NCBI GenBank assembly: GCA_003427395.1
Contig: BFEA01000053.1
Coordinates: 1,894,809 to 1,958,808 of the forward strand
Direction of reading: 5' to 3'
From: Chara braunii
Taxonomy: Eukaryota > Streptophyta > Charophyceae > Charales > Characeae
DNA length: 64,000 bases
Shown: positions 21,601 through 33,487 of the stretch, in pieces
Numbering within the stretch: position 1 is the stretch's first letter
Layout of the letters: every line of letters begins with the position of its first letter
Translations under genes and position numbers: made by a program
Notes under the pieces: generated by a model
What the model was told of the DNA's origin: nothing
What the model saw: only the letters and a program-made list of their open reading frames with translations
The model's database searches: none

Positions 21601-23000
21601 AAATCTGCCCTGTTTTAGAACTTAGAGGGGCCGAGGTCTCTGTGTACAAAGGGGAAAATCAAATAATATTTTAGAATTCAAGATCAATAAAATAACAAGA
21701 GATCAACTTATTTCTGAACACGTGAGGCCGGAACTCAATAGCTCGTGCACAGACAGGGCACTCAAACCACCATCGCGTAAGTCCCTAGTCCGTGCAACAT
21801 GACCAAGGTCCAAAAAAATAAAAATAATAGAGGTCCCATAATGGGATACCGACGATCATACCCTCCTTTTTAAAATGCACTGTCGACCTACTCCTATTGG
21901 GTACCCGTGTCTGATGGCAAGGAGGGGGCTTATGACCTTCCACGGAGGGTGATAAGCCTCCTACCGATGAGGTCGTGGGTCACCCCTTTTTTTAGGCCTA
22001 ACTACACGGTGTTCAATCGGACTGATTCGGCGCAGAGAAACAAGCGAGAAGTCAGGGTCAGTCTAAACCACAGATTGCCACTGCACCCGTCATTCTAGTC
22101 GTTGGCCTTCCCGCGAAACAGTGGGCCGAAAAGTCCAAAGAGAATTTAGTAATAACAATAATAATAATTATTATAATAACCGCCGAAATAAAAGATGGGG
22201 CTTCAAATTTTCTTTGCGCTGCAGCCTCGTCTGGACAGTGATAAGACTTCATATACAAGTTTGAAACCCGACTCTCAACCTGTCCCCTCTCTCTCCTTTT
22301 CACACTTTTCCTTTCACAATCATCACTGTATTTACCCCTAAGCATAGCTACTCGAGTCCAGTGCGTCGTTGAAACGTCCACACGGCTTACCTCTATCCCG
22401 TCCCTGTACCTAGCCTGGATCACAGCGATTAGGACCAGATGGTCCTTTCGACTCCAGCAGGCCTGGTTAACTGATAGCGGTCGCGACTCGGAAACTCAAC
22501 CGTTGGCCACCCCCGAATTAAAATAAGTACTCATGTCTTTGCATAGCCTTGACGGTTAATTTTTATTTTCTTTTCCATCTTTTCTTTCTCTTTTTACTTC
22601 GCTCTTCTAATCCTTCTCTACCCGACATCGATATTTGTCCCGTGCACCTAACCCATAACCTATTTAGAGGGGCACTTGGCGCGCGGTTGAAAAGATTGAG
22701 CCAGTCCTTTTACCTCCTCGTCCCAGGGCGAGCCCGGCGGCTACCACGGCCACAGGCCGGTTGTGCTCTGCTGTACAGCAGGGCGCAGAGCCTGCGTGGA
22801 CCAATGGAAGCCCTGTGGCGCACCTTTTTGCCGAGACAAGCACCAACAGGGTCAGTCCATAATAGGGTTCCATTTGGGTATACCAAGAATGTTGCACAGG
22901 TTCGAAGGCAACCCGACGAGTAGCGGGCACCCAAGCAAGGAACAATCACTGGGTAGGACTGGCACACGGAGGAGGGTCGGGACACTGCGCCCTCCGACAT
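18635..23000 (+). repeat. Long direct repeat A, right copy
   Basis: Full-length relative to what is visible of the left copy (1..4353), in the same orientation. It has ordinary sequence where the left copy has its inverted repeat. The right edge is sharp at CGCCCTCCGACAT. Beyond it family C sequence begins, whereas the left copy is followed by other DNA. On the left the pairing can only be followed to 18635, because the partner is cut by the window edge. Confidence 0.85.
20940..21500 (-). pseudogene. Unrecognised open frame in repeat A (right copy), split by the same TGA
   Basis: Partner of 2414..2836, here 187 codons long. The TGA at 21351..21353 is at the identical codon, after ESIR. The upstream part reads WCDCELSAGTGYWREGD and the downstream part GYRPGYWYLQTRWKPMSG. 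The end continues into an acidic, polar tail (DREQAHLEQDSGGESEMSE) that the left copy has lost to a TAG. Amino-acid replacements between the copies are scattered. If the TGA is an old mutation, the frame was dead before the copies parted. If it lies in an intron or is read through, it might still have been used. Confidence 0.4.
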
Positions 23001-23222
23001 CGGGTCTCTCCAGTGTGACCCGAAAACTTACTCAAACTTTGGGATTTAGGGTTTTTTCGTCTTCGTGTAAGTATGCCCTAAGGGGGGAAACACAACCCTG
23101 ATGGGCTGCGAACAGAATGCGGAAAAACACAAATGAGCGTGGTGGATAAACACATTGTCTACCTCGTGGGCCCGGGGAATGAAGCCCTAAGGTAGCCAAG
23201 GCAATGAGACTAAGAGCACACA

Positions 23223-23226
<4 letters not shown>
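23001..23226 (+). repeat. Family C tail fragment
   Basis: Ends with the C-family tail (TGTCTACC..GTGGGC, then CCCTAAGGTAGCCAA, GCAATGAGACTAAGAGCAC) leading into (GA)n. The part CACAACCCTGATGGGCTGCG recurs at about 42436. The first 100 bases are not seen elsewhere in the window. Confidence 0.65.
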
Positions 23227-23296
<70 letters not shown>

Positions 23297-23410
23297 NNNN
23301 NNNNNNNNNNNNNNNNNNNNNNNNNNNNNNNNNNNNNNNNNNNNNNNNNNNNNNNNNNNNNNNNNNNNNNNNNNNNNNNNNNNNNNNNNNNNNNNNNNNN
23401 NNNNNNNNNN

Positions 23411-23457
<47 letters not shown>
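23227..23457. repeat. (GA)n microsatellite with assembly gap 23297..23410
   Basis: Pure GA on both sides of 114 undetermined bases. The true length is unknown. The peptides of alternating Arg-Glu or Leu-Ser read from it are not genes. Confidence 0.95.
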
Positions 23458-23459
<2 letters not shown>

Positions 23460-23815
23460 GCGAGTTTTGTTCCATTTATTATTATGAGTGTGATAGAGAG
23501 ACAAAGAGTGAGAGAGAAAAAGAAAGAGAGATAGAGAGAGACGGACGGAGGGGGGCTACCACACACAGAGAGTGGGAATGAGAGAGAAAGAGAGAGAGAG
23601 AGAGAGTTTTGTTCCATTTATTATTATGAGTGTGAGAGAGAGACAAAGAGAGAGAAAGAAAGAAAGAGAGAGAGGGAGTGGGGCTACCAGAGAGAGTTTT
23701 GTTTCATTTGTTGATATGAGTGAGACGGAGAAAAACAGAGAATGAAAGAGAGAAAGAAAGAGAGAAAGAAAGAGAGATAGAGAGAGAGGAAGGGGGGGGC
23801 TACCACAGAGAGAAA
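23458..23815 (+). repeat. Satellite D, three units
   Basis: Each unit of about 90 to 140 bp starts with a variant of GTTTTGTTCCATTTATTATT and ATGAGTG, continues as irregular GA/AAAG repeats and ends in a G run and GGCTACCA. Further single units are at 24712..24841 and 38870..39063, and a reversed one at about 41464..41530. The units always sit between (GA)n tracts. Confidence 0.75.
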
Positions 23816-23829
23816 AAAAAAAAAATGTT

Positions 23830-24654
23830 GAATGGCAAAATTGAAATATGAACTAAATTGCGGTCGCGATCTATTTCACAATTGGAATGATTTTTTTTAA
23901 TTTATTGAGCGTTTATCCTGGAAAGATCACAACAAAATGTACGAGTACTTCAATTTTTAGGTTTTTTCACGCATTCTTCTGAGTGTGAAAACTCACTGGA
24001 TTTGGAGTATTTTTTTAGTTGGCCCACACATGGTTGAGTGGCAAAGATGGAAAATGTGTCAAATCGGTGTGACGATTATTTAATAGTCTAAATGATTTTT
24101 TTAATAAATTTTAATATTATTCCTGGAAAGAACACGACCCCATCTATGGGGATTCTCAAAATTTCAGATATTTCTGCGGGTTCCTCCAAGCACAAAAAAT
24201 TGTCAAAGTTGCCTTTTGCAAAACGTATGTTTCGTTGTGCTTGACCTCCCTGTTTTTTGAAGACGGGGCTGAACGCCTGGGCCTGAGGGCCCTTTTGCAG
24301 TTCACAAGCCCTGACTTCTTTTGAAGGTCCACTTCTACCCAAGGACCGGTCCAACGCCCCCCACTTCTCTTTGGGGTCCACTCTCACCCGATGACTGATC
24401 TATCATTTTTTCAAAAGTCTCGGTTCTACCAGAGCCAGTTGTAGGCAGTATGTTGGCAAAGACTGGTCCCCCATTTTTTTTTGCCCCCTAAGAACCCTCT
24501 TTGCGTCTTGGTCACCCGCCACAAAAAATGCGACACCTTGACACAGACGCGGAAGCCCACTATACCGCATCCTTAGGGTTGTGAATTGTCTACCACATCG
24601 GCGCGTGGAACGCAGCCCTAAGGTAGCCAAAGCAATGAGACTAAGAGCACGCAC

Positions 24655-24657
<3 letters not shown>
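23830..24657 (+). repeat. Family C repeat, most complete single copy
   Basis: Starts at GAATGGCAAAATTGAAATAT and ends in the tail AGACTAAGAGCACGCACGAA that runs into (GA)n. Characteristic parts, in order, are: GGAAAGATCACAACAAAAT; GTGAAAACTCACTGGATTTG; GGAAAGAACACGACC; two tandem blocks of CTTCTTTTGAAGGTCC/CTTCTCTTTGGGGTCC type, each followed by a GGACCGGTCC-like palindrome; and ATGCGACACCTTGACACAGA. No protein domain is evident. Copies recur at 36144..37469, 38064..38824, 39111..39752, 39817..40424 and 41579..41650. It is probably a non-autonomous mobile repeat. Confidence 0.75.
24088..24387 (-). other. Small open frame shared by family C copies
   Basis: The minus strand of family C keeps an open frame containing variants of RACELQKGPQAQA, SPVFKKQGGQAQ and RFAKGNF. 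The same frame is open at 40128..40445 (-) and 36886..37158 (+, in the inverted copy), and shifted in 39434..39634 (-). The copies are similar in DNA, so shared reading is expected and is only weak evidence for a protein. I recognise no family. Confidence 0.25.

Positions 24658-24711
<54 letters not shown>
24658..24711. repeat. (GA)n microsatellite
   Basis: Uninterrupted GA, joining the tail of a family C copy to a satellite D unit. Confidence 0.95.
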
Positions 24712-24714
<3 letters not shown>

Positions 24715-24841
24715 AAGTTTTGTTTCATTTTTTGATGTGAGTGAGAAAGAGAGACATAGAGTGGGAGAGAGATAGACAGTAAAAGAGAGAAAGAAAGACA
24801 GATAGAGAGAGAGGGAGAGGGGGGGGCTACCAAAAGAGAGA
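24712..24841 (+). repeat. Satellite D, single unit
   Basis: Starts AGTTTTGTTTCATTTTTTGA and ends in a GGGGGGGCTACCA motif followed by a short GA run that touches the left edge of the Penelope-like array. Confidence 0.7.
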
Positions 24842-25546
24842 GAGATACACACTTGCAATATTAAACAACACGTGCGAGGTCTTACTTTCGCAGCATACAC
24901 GTCCTGTCCATGGCATGCAACCAATGTCGTGATTACCCTTCTACCTCACTGCTTAGGTAATCATTTCAGCCACTGTCTCTGAATTTATACCCTATTCTCC
25001 TTACCCTCACCACCTACTTGTCCACAGCCCTACAGCATCATCATCATCGTTTCATATATGTCTCTCGTAGTTCTGCTCTGTACTTGCTCTTTTTGTCGTA
25101 AATCTCCCGTCGTCGTCGACATGGTGTATATAACTGTGCATCCCTGCGTCCACTTCCGTGTTATTTTCTCTATTCTGGAAATCCGTACTCATACATTTAT
25201 CGGCTAACCCTATGGTCGTATTTCCATTGTATATCTGTCGTGGAATATTGACTTGTGTTATGGTTTTTTTGTTTTGTTTTCTGCTTTTATTTTGTCGTTC
25301 ACTCGGTCATGGGTTTCGTCATTTATAATTCCAAATGAATACTTTCGACTTCCATCCTCGTGCCATCCGAAACATCTTGTGGATTCTCATTCGCTTCATT
25401 TCACGTTTATGTTGGAAAATCCATACGGTCTTTCTTGCGTCATTATATCTGTAGATTTTTATTTTTTAGTTTTTTTTTTCCGTTTGTCGTTCGAATTTTT
25501 GTACGCCTTCTTGTGCGTTTATACCTTTTCAATTCCAGTTCGGTGT

Positions 25547-28336
25547 TTATTCCGCTTCTAGGTACTCACGGAATATATTCCGTATTCTTGTGCCTTTGCA
25601 GTTTCTGATGAAGGCCCAGATCGCCGTTCGAGTAACTCTCCATGGGTATTCCATCAGTCTGAGTTCTCCACAAAACATCTTTAACACCGTCATCAAATCT
25701 GCGACCTCATATGTGTTCGCTACCATTCTGTGAAACGTGTCAATTATCGTCAACACTTTTGTCTTTTATGAACCTGCACTCCTGAAGTGACGCAATGTCA
25801 TGAGAGAGAGAGAGCCGAACAACCCCTCCTTGAGTGTTGCTTCATTCTTTAGTTTATGTGTACACTTCAGGAGGGGTTCGTGATCCATCCTTGTTATCGT
25901 TGTTTCAAGATACGTCCATTTCATACTTCCTTTCTCTGATGTTGATTCCAGTTTTAGTGAATGGTGGTAACAGAATGCGAACGATTCCATGCACTTCACT
26001 TCTTTCTCGTAATCTCGTTTATCTGCTATTATTATGATCATTACGTCATCAACAAACCTCACGCCGTGAATGAGTTTTCTGTCCAGTACAATTTCAAAAC
26101 ACCATTTATGTTCATCAAACGCGCACACTATGTTTGCTATGGGCGGGCTTGACCCCCTTCCCATTGGCACGCCCTTGACTTGCCGAAGTAGTGTTCCCTG
26201 CACATTGAAATAGGCATGCTTAATGTCATAATATAGTAAATCCATTATATTATCAATCTTAATTGTTCTTCATCCATAGGTACCATTCGTTTTGCCGAAG
26301 CTGATGTACTTTCCCCTTTGTTTATAGCATAGGTAAGGTTTTCATTTTTGTTTTGTTGTCTTCAACATCCATTGCATGGCGTTACGGACATGTGCATGAT
26401 CAAGGTTAGATAACATGTCCTTAACATCATACGTGATGCATATCAGTTCCACATTTTGTCCGTACTTTTCTCCAACGGTTTTGTTACATTCTCTCAATCT
26501 TGGAACCAATTGATTAGTTCCTTGTAGCGAGAAGCCGACTTTCCATGTGCTGCACATAAAGTTTATTGGCCTTGTCAGAATTTTTTATGCTTTCCGTGAC
26601 GGTTCGTTATAAGTTGTTACAATTGGCATTCGTCTCGTTGTATCTTTGTTCTTAGGTATTGTATATGCGTTACCGTGCGTTCCTTTCTCGACCCATTCGA
26701 CAATCTTTCCCAGTCCACACCCTTGGTAGGTGTTTCTCTCCAGTTGAATAGTTTCCGGTTCTGTTTGCTGAACTATTTCGTAATATTCCGATTTCAGAAA
26801 AAAATTAGTTGTCTTCTCGTACCAGATTTTTTGACATTCGACGAATGTTTGCCCGGGATTCCTATCTAGTGGTGATAGGATCAATTACTTCAGTTTCTTT
26901 TTCACTCTCCAGACATCAGAAATATCAAGATAATCTCGTTCGTCATATTTCTTTTTGCCTATGCATTTGGAAACATCTATTCTTATTTCTTTTGTCTTTC
27001 GCATACCCCTTGGAATACTTGTGATGGTGAGTAAGATTGTTTTCCGTACTTCTTTCTTTCCTATTTTCACGTTCACATGGGGTACGTTCTTTGTATTCCA
27101 TATCAGTTGATTGTCCGTAATTTCACTCAATCTGCATGCGATGTGATCATCCATCTTTAGTAGCTGAGATATAGAGCATTCGCAGTCAGGTGGTTTATCA
27201 ATCACCTGTCTATGATTATGCAATATCTCACCCACCGTTTTCGATTTTCTAAATATTACTCTCATGCAAGGAGATAAATCCACAACCAGATTCTTATTCT
27301 GCACATTATCAATAATCACTTCTGTTGTGGCATTTCTAACTTGTTTTAGATTGATATCTGTCGCAAATCGAATTTTAAATATGAGTCTTCTTTTAATATT
27401 GAATGCAAAATTCTTTTTTCAAATTCTCGTGAATATCCCTTAGATTGTGCCTCGTTGTTTCTTTCTTGTAATTGATCCCACTTTTGACAAAAGAATTAAC
27501 ATATCATCAAGTGTTAATTTATACAACTCCTTTCTTCTCCATGGTGCCCGAAAACATTTAATCAAAATATTCATATGTTTGTTCGTTTTTTGTCCTGTAC
27601 AGACAAGCTGAATTACACAAAGCTTACAATCTTGTTCGATTTTCTTTCTGCATTCTTTTAATTGAAATTTTGTGTTGTTAATTTCAATAATTGTGGAGCT
27701 AAATGTTCGTTTAATTATTTTTCATTTTTCATTCCACAATGTTTTCGCCGTGCAATATGTTGTCGCTCTTGGTTGTAGTAGTTTAGTCAGTCTAATTTTG
27801 TATCCTGACCGTACCGTTTTGAACAAAATTGGTATATTCTGATTTATGCACTGTTTCCTGTGTTTCTTATCTCTCTTTCTTCGCATATTCTTCAGAATTC
27901 TCTTTCATTTTCCCCTTGTGTTTAGAAATGGGTTGAGTCTCTTAATCAGTTCATTTTCCATCGCTGTCACCTCAGATTTTACTCCCATCCATATCGGTAT
28001 CAAAACGTACTTTTCCCAGCCAAATTTTCGTAGCCAACTCTGTAGCTTACAATGTGCGCCCCTATTCGGGTTCCTAGTCAGGTTCACATGCTCACACCAT
28101 CTCTTCTCCGGTGTTTTATCTGTCTTACCTACGTACATGTGTTTACACCATGGCGAAATGAGAACGTATACACTATAACTTGTCGTTAGTAACGAATCAA
28201 TAGATTGGTACTGGGCTATCCACAGGTAAACCAACGGACCTGCCCATGGTACTTCTCCGTCTAGTGCAAATGAAATTAGTAGAAGTCTATACCGTATATT
28301 GTACTGTTGACATTTACTTATCTTACCCGTATTCAC
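25547..28336 (-). pseudogene. GIY-YIG nuclease plus Penelope-type reverse transcriptase (unit 1)
   Basis: About 930 codons remain in a single frame, cut only by stop codons. At the start YSVYVLISPWCKHMYVGKT is the GIY-YIG core, followed by EKRWCEHVNL (catalytic Arg) and MENELIKRLNPFLN (catalytic Glu). The middle holds a CECSISQLLKMDDHIACRL segment. RT motifs follow: AYTIPKNKDTTRRMPIV, TYDVKDMLSNLDHAHV with the first catalytic Asp, KGVPMGRGSSPPIANIV, and RFVDDVMIII with the Asp pair. Stops fall at sites where unit 2 has Arg (KQK-stop versus KQKRK) or Trp (YG-stop versus YGWRT). The nuclease comes before the RT, opposite to canonical Penelope but as in Naiad/Chlamys elements. Confidence 0.85.
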
Positions 28337-28419
28337 TAGACATTTTTTTATCGTTGCTAATCTGTGACTTTGTTCCTATTTTTGTGCTATGGTAAGTCCA
28401 CCCGTAGGCGGTAGCCCGT

Positions 28420-29683
28420 CTACCTTCCTGATAGGTGTTCAGTGCTTGAAGAGGTGTCTGATGAGTCCTCCTCTTCACTTCCATCACTTGATTCCGAGCT
28501 CTCCTCTTCGTCACCTATGTCTTCATAGCTGGACGCCTCAATCCTGATGTTGTCTGGATCAGGCCTGATCTGTGTCTCGAGATCTGAGTCACGATTGAAG
28601 TCTCGTCCGTTATTTGTAATCAGCCCTGGTACTCTTCGCAGATCGGATATGGCTTGAGGTTTATCTTTGTACTTGATACTGTACATCTTGCACATATACA
28701 TCAGATCTGTGTAATGCAAGCGGAGGAGTTGTGTGTTTGATATCAGCTCATAGCCGAAGTTGATGCTCCGCTTCGCCTTCTTCTTCATTGTTCTTGTTGG
28801 ATGTGGAGTCTTCGTTCTTCCCCGCTTAGGATGTGGAGGAACTAGCCAGCTTAATCTGCTCCGACTTGGAAGTCTGTGTTGGAGCACTGTGGCTGACGTG
28901 CACAGAGGCCGATAGTCCCGTACTTGATCCTAGAGGCTGGAATGGATGTACGGACGATGATACTATAGGTGTACACGTCCGTGTTGGTTCATTGATCTTC
29001 TGCAATGCTTCTTTCGCCGCTGCCAGATCATACTTAAGGAGTTTGAGGTCGTTCACATCCTTTCGTACCTCCGACACCATTTTCTCCACCTTGCTTCCAT
29101 CATCCGCTGCTCCATTCGTCCCCACATGTGTATTTGGAACTCGCGCTGTCTGCACTTGCTTCTTACTTGGCGAATCCACTCTCAGTGCTTTGTCTAGTAT
29201 TAATTTGAGTTCAGATGCGGTGACTGAATCCTTCCTCTTTGGCTCTCCCGGTGTCACTTCTAATAGCTTGATACCTCCATCGATTTTCTCAGTCATCGAA
29301 ACATCCTTCTCAATAGACTTCGAGGTGAGTTGCTCCAGTATCTTCAACACTTTGTTCATCTCCCGTCGCAACTTGAAAATCTCTTCCTTCATATCAGCGG
29401 TAAACCACGCTTGATTACTCGGTGGTGGGAAATCATTTCACCGTTGCTCCCATTGTGGTCGAACAAATCTTCTCGGTGACTTCGATTCAACTCTTCTCCT
29501 CCTGGCTGTTGGAAATTTCGATCTATGTCGTCGGTCTCTCGGAGTCCTCGATCTCCCCCTTCTTGATCGTTTTCTCCTGTGCGACCTAGAGGACGATGAT
29601 GAGTGTCTGCGCCCCCTTATGTCCGATGATGAGCGTGACCGCGCCATCTCCCTGAGGTATCGGGATCTTCGGGTAACCACCAC
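28420..29683 (-). pseudogene. Penelope-like ORF1: RS-rich, coiled coil, SAP-like (unit 1)
   Basis: The first part (29683..29438) is Arg/Ser-rich (HRRKRSRRGRSRTPRDRRHR), like an SR or nucleic-acid-binding tail, and ends QWEQR before TGA. In the same frame follow about 190 residues with a heptad-like start (EIFKLRREMNKVLKILEQLT) and a second helix around KVEKMVSEVRKDVNDLKLLK. After a frame change comes a SAP-like segment (LRLHYTDLMYMCKMYSIKY and DKPQAISDL) and an acidic Glu/Ser end. The likely role is binding the element's RNA or DNA. The function is inferred from composition only. Confidence 0.65.
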
Positions 29684-30683
29684 TGTCGTTCGTCAATACG
29701 AAAAGAACAGTCAATAGTATAATCGTACACAAGCTCCAACGCCAATAATGAAATCTCCAAAAAACGCTAAACGGAATCTCCACGCTCAATAAATCTCCGA
29801 ATCGCCAAATGACAAACCAAAGAAAATAGAAGAAAAAGTAGATGAGAGAAGATGGTAGAGAGAAGATAGACAGATGAAGAAAGAGCGGTTGAACGTATAG
29901 AACAAATAATAGAGAACAATACACCTGTATCACGTAGATTCAGTGTCAATCATCGAGGGTACCGCCCGCAAGTTCTAAGCACCGTGCCTTGAGATACACA
30001 CTTGCAATATTAGACAATACGTGTGAGGTTTTACTTTCGCAGTATACACGTCCTATCCATGGCATGCGACCACTGTCACGATTTTCCTTTTACCTCACTG
30101 CTCAGGTAATCATTTCATCCACTTTCTCTGAATTTATACCCTATTCTCCTTACCTCGCCACCTACTTGTCCACAACCCTGCAGTATCATCATCATCGTTT
30201 CCTCTGTGTCTCCCGTAGTTCTGCTTTGTACTTGTTTTTTTTGTCGTAGATCTCCTGTAGTCGTCGACATGATGTATATAACTGTGCATCCCTGCGTCCA
30301 TTTCCGTGCTATTTTCTCTATTCTGGAAACCCAAACTCATACGTTTACCGGTTAACCCTATGGTCGTATTTTCGTTGTATATTCGTCGTGGGATAATGAC
30401 TTGTGTTATATATATTTTTTTTTGTTTCCTGCTTTTATTTTGTCTTTCACGCGGTCATGGGTTTCGTCATTTATAATTTCAGGTGACTACTTTCGATTTC
30501 CATCCTCGTGCCATCCGAAACATCTTGTGGATTCTGATTGGCTTCATTTCACGTTTATGTTGGAAAATTCATACGGTTTTTATTGCGTCATTATATCTGT
30601 AGATTTTTGTTTTTTAGTTTCTCGTTTTTTCGTTTGTCGTTCGAATTTTTGTACGTCTTCTTGCGCGTTTATACCTTTCAATT

Positions 30684-33487
30684 CTAGTTCGGTATTTCTT
30701 CCGCTTCTAGGTACTCACGAAATATATTTTGTATTCTTGTGTCTTTGCAGTTTTTTATGAAGGCCCAGATCGCCATTCGAGTAACTCTCCATGGATATTT
30801 TATTAGTATGAGTTCTCGACAAAACATCTTTAATACCGTGGTCATATCTGCGACCTCATATGTGTTCGCCACCATTCTGTGAAACGTGCCAATTATCGTC
30901 AACACTTTTGTCTTTTTTGAACCCGCACTCCTGAAGTGACGCTATGTCATGAGAGAAAGACAGTCCAACAAACCCTCCTGGAGTGTTGCTTCATTCTTCA
31001 GTTTATGTGTATACTTCAGTAGGGGTTCGTGATTCATTCTTGTTATCGGTGTTTCAAGATACGTCCATTTCATACTTCCTTTCTCTGATGTTGATTCCAG
31101 TTTTAGTGAATGGTGGTAACAGGATGCGAACGATTCCATGCACTTCACTTCTTTCTCGTGATCTCTTTTATCTGCTATTATTATGATCGTTGCGTCCTCA
31201 ACAAACCTCATGTCGTGAATGAGTTTTCGGTCCAGTCCAATTTCAAAACACCATTTATGTTCATCAAACGCGCACACTATGTTTGCTATGGGCGGGCTTG
31301 ACCCCCTTGCCATTGGCACGCCCTTGACTTGCCGAAGTAGTGTTCCCTGCACTTTGAAATAGGCATGCTTAATGTCATAATATAGTAGATTCATTATATT
31401 ATCAATCTTAATTGTTCTCCATCCATAGGTACCATTCGCTTTGCCGAAGTTGATGTACTTTCCCCTTTGTTCATAGCATAGGTGAGTTTTTCGTTTTTGT
31501 TTTGTTGTCTTCAACATCCATTGCATGGCGTTATGGACATGTGCATGATCAAGGTTAGATAACATGTCCTTAACATCATACGTGACGCATATCAATTCCA
31601 CATTTTGTCCGTACTTTTCTCCAACGGTTTTGTTACATTCTCTTAATCTTGGAACCAATTGATTAGTTCCTTGTAGCGAGAAGCCGACTTTCCATGTACT
31701 GCACATAAAGTTTATTGGCCTTGTCAGAATTTTTTATGCTTTCCGTGACGGTTCGTTATAAGTTGGTACAATTGGCATTCGTCTCGTTGTATCTTTGTTC
31801 TTAGGTATTGTATATGCATTACCGTGCGTTCCTTTCTCGTCTCATTCGGCAATCTTTCCCAGTCCACACCCTTGGTAGGTGTTTCTCGCCAGTTGAATAG
31901 TTTTCGGATCTGTTTGCTGAACCATTTCGTAATATTTCGATTTTAGGAAAAAAATCAGTTGTTTTCTCGTACCAAATTTTTGGACATTCGATGAATGTTT
32001 CCCCGAGATTCGTATCTAGTGGTGATAGGATCAATTGCTTTAGTTAATTTTTCTCTCTCCAGACTTAAGAAATATCAAGATAATCTTCTTCTTCATATTT
32101 CTTTTTGTCTATGCATTTGAAAACATCTATTGTTATTTCTTTTGTCTTTCACATACCGCTTGGAATACTTGCGATGGTGAGTAGGATTGTTTTCCGTACT
32201 TTTTCCTTTCCTATTTTCACATTCTCATGGGGTACGTTCTTTGCATTCCATATCAGTTCATTGTCCGTAATTTCACTCAATCTGCATGCGACGTGATCAT
32301 TTATCTTTGGTAGCTGAGATATAGAGCATTCGCAGTCAGGTGGTTTATTCATCACCTGTCTATGATTATGCAATATCTCACCCACCGTTTTAAATTTTCT
32401 AAACATTATTCTCATGTGAGAAGATAAATTCACGTCCAGATTCCTATTCTGCATATTATAAATTATCGCCTCTCCTGTGGCATTTCTGACTTGTTTTAGA
32501 TTGATATCTGTCGAAAATGGAATTTTAAATATGAGCCTTCTCTTAATATTGAATGCAAATTTATTTTTTGAAGTTCTCGTGAATATCCCTTTGATTGTGC
32601 CTCGTTGTTTCGTTCATGTAATTGATCCCACTGTTGACAAAAGAATTAACATATCATCAAGTGTTAATTTATACATCTCCTTTCTTCTTCATGGTGCCCA
32701 AAAACAGTTAATCAAAATATTCGTATATTTGTTCGTTTTTTGTCATGTACACACAAGTTGGATTACACAAAATTTACAACCTTGTTCGATTTTCTTTCTG
32801 CATTCTTTTAATTGAAATTTTGTGTCGTTCATTTTAACAATTGTGAAGCCAAATGTTCGTTTAATTATTTTTCATTTTTCATTCAACAAATTTTTCGCAG
32901 TGCAGTATATTATCGCTCTTGGTTGTAGTAGTTTAGTTAGTCTAGTTGTGTATCCTGACCGTACCGTTTTGAACAAAATTGATATATTTTGATTTATGCA
33001 CCGTTTCCTGTATTTCGTCCCTCTCCTTCTTCGCCTATTCTTCCGACTTCTCTTTCCTTTTCCCTTTGTGTTCAGGAATGGGTTGAGTCTCTTAATCAAA
33101 TGCATTTTCCATCGTTGTCAACTCAGATTTTACTCCTGTTCATATCGGTATCAAAACGTATTTTTCCCAGCCAAATTTTCGTAGCCAACTCTATAGCTTA
33201 CGCTGTGTGCCCCTATTCGAGTTCCTAGCCAGGTTCACATGCTCACACCATCTCTTCTCCAGTTTTCTACCTGTCTTACCTACGTACATGTGTCCGCACC
33301 ATGGCGAAATGAGAACGTATACACTATAACTTGTCGTTAGTAACGAATCAATAGATTGGTATTGGGCAATCCACAGGTCAACCAGCGGACCTGCCCATGG
33401 TACTTCTCCGTATAGTGCTAGTGAAATGAGTAGAAGTCTATATCGTATATTGTACTGTTGACATTTACTTATCTCGCCCATATTCAC
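30684..33487 (-). pseudogene. GIY-YIG nuclease plus Penelope-type reverse transcriptase (unit 2)
   Basis: Same domain order as unit 1. GIY-YIG: YSVYVLISPWCGHMYVGKT and EKRWCEHVNL. The frame changes twice between the nuclease and the RT palm. The 254-codon stretch 31706..30942 is open and carries TYDVKDMLSNLDHAHV, YGWRTIKI and KGVPMARGSSPPIANIV. The catalytic box reads RFVEDATIII, so the first Asp of the pair is Glu and the enzyme would be inactive. In KGVPMGRG the second Gly is Ala. The TAA after SRKA, before KILTRPINFM in unit 1, is shared by both units, so it predates their duplication or both descend from one dead template. Confidence 0.8.

Larger units (their letters stand above)
24842..29990 (-). 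mobile_element. Penelope-like element, unit 1 (full length)
   Basis: One of three head-to-tail units. The left edge GAGATACACACTTGCAATAT recurs at 29991 and 35159, giving a unit of about 5.15 kb. Read on the minus strand it encodes a first protein (RS-rich, coiled coil, SAP-like) and a second with an upstream GIY-YIG nuclease and a Penelope-type RT. Tandem units of which the most upstream is 5'-truncated are the usual layout of Penelope-like elements and form their pseudo-LTR. The 3' end abuts a short GA run. The unit is probably dead, because both frames carry stops. Confidence 0.85.

Noticed and set aside
1-23000. The two A repeats as giant LTRs of one element enclosing the gypsy genes
   Set aside because: No primer site or polypurine tract abuts either repeat, and the only good primer site (15764..15781) lies almost 3 kb from the right copy.
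23032-23617. Long Leu-Ser or Arg-Glu open frames around the gap
   Set aside because: They are translations of (GA)n/(TC)n and undetermined bases. The same applies to frames near 37513..38085, 39655..39918, 43852..44085 and 51553..51931.
9488-26320. TGA at Trp positions in several mobile genes, hinting at a UGA=Trp code
   Set aside because: Other stops replace Arg, Gln and Glu, TAA and TAG also occur, and the intact TPR gene uses the standard code, so mutation explains it.
28450-28470. CTGATGAGTCC, the core start of a hammerhead ribozyme (known from Penelope-like elements)
   Set aside because: It is on the strand opposite to the element, lies in the acidic coding stretch, lacks the matching GGAC-GAAA half, and is not kept in unit 2 (TTGATGAGTCC).
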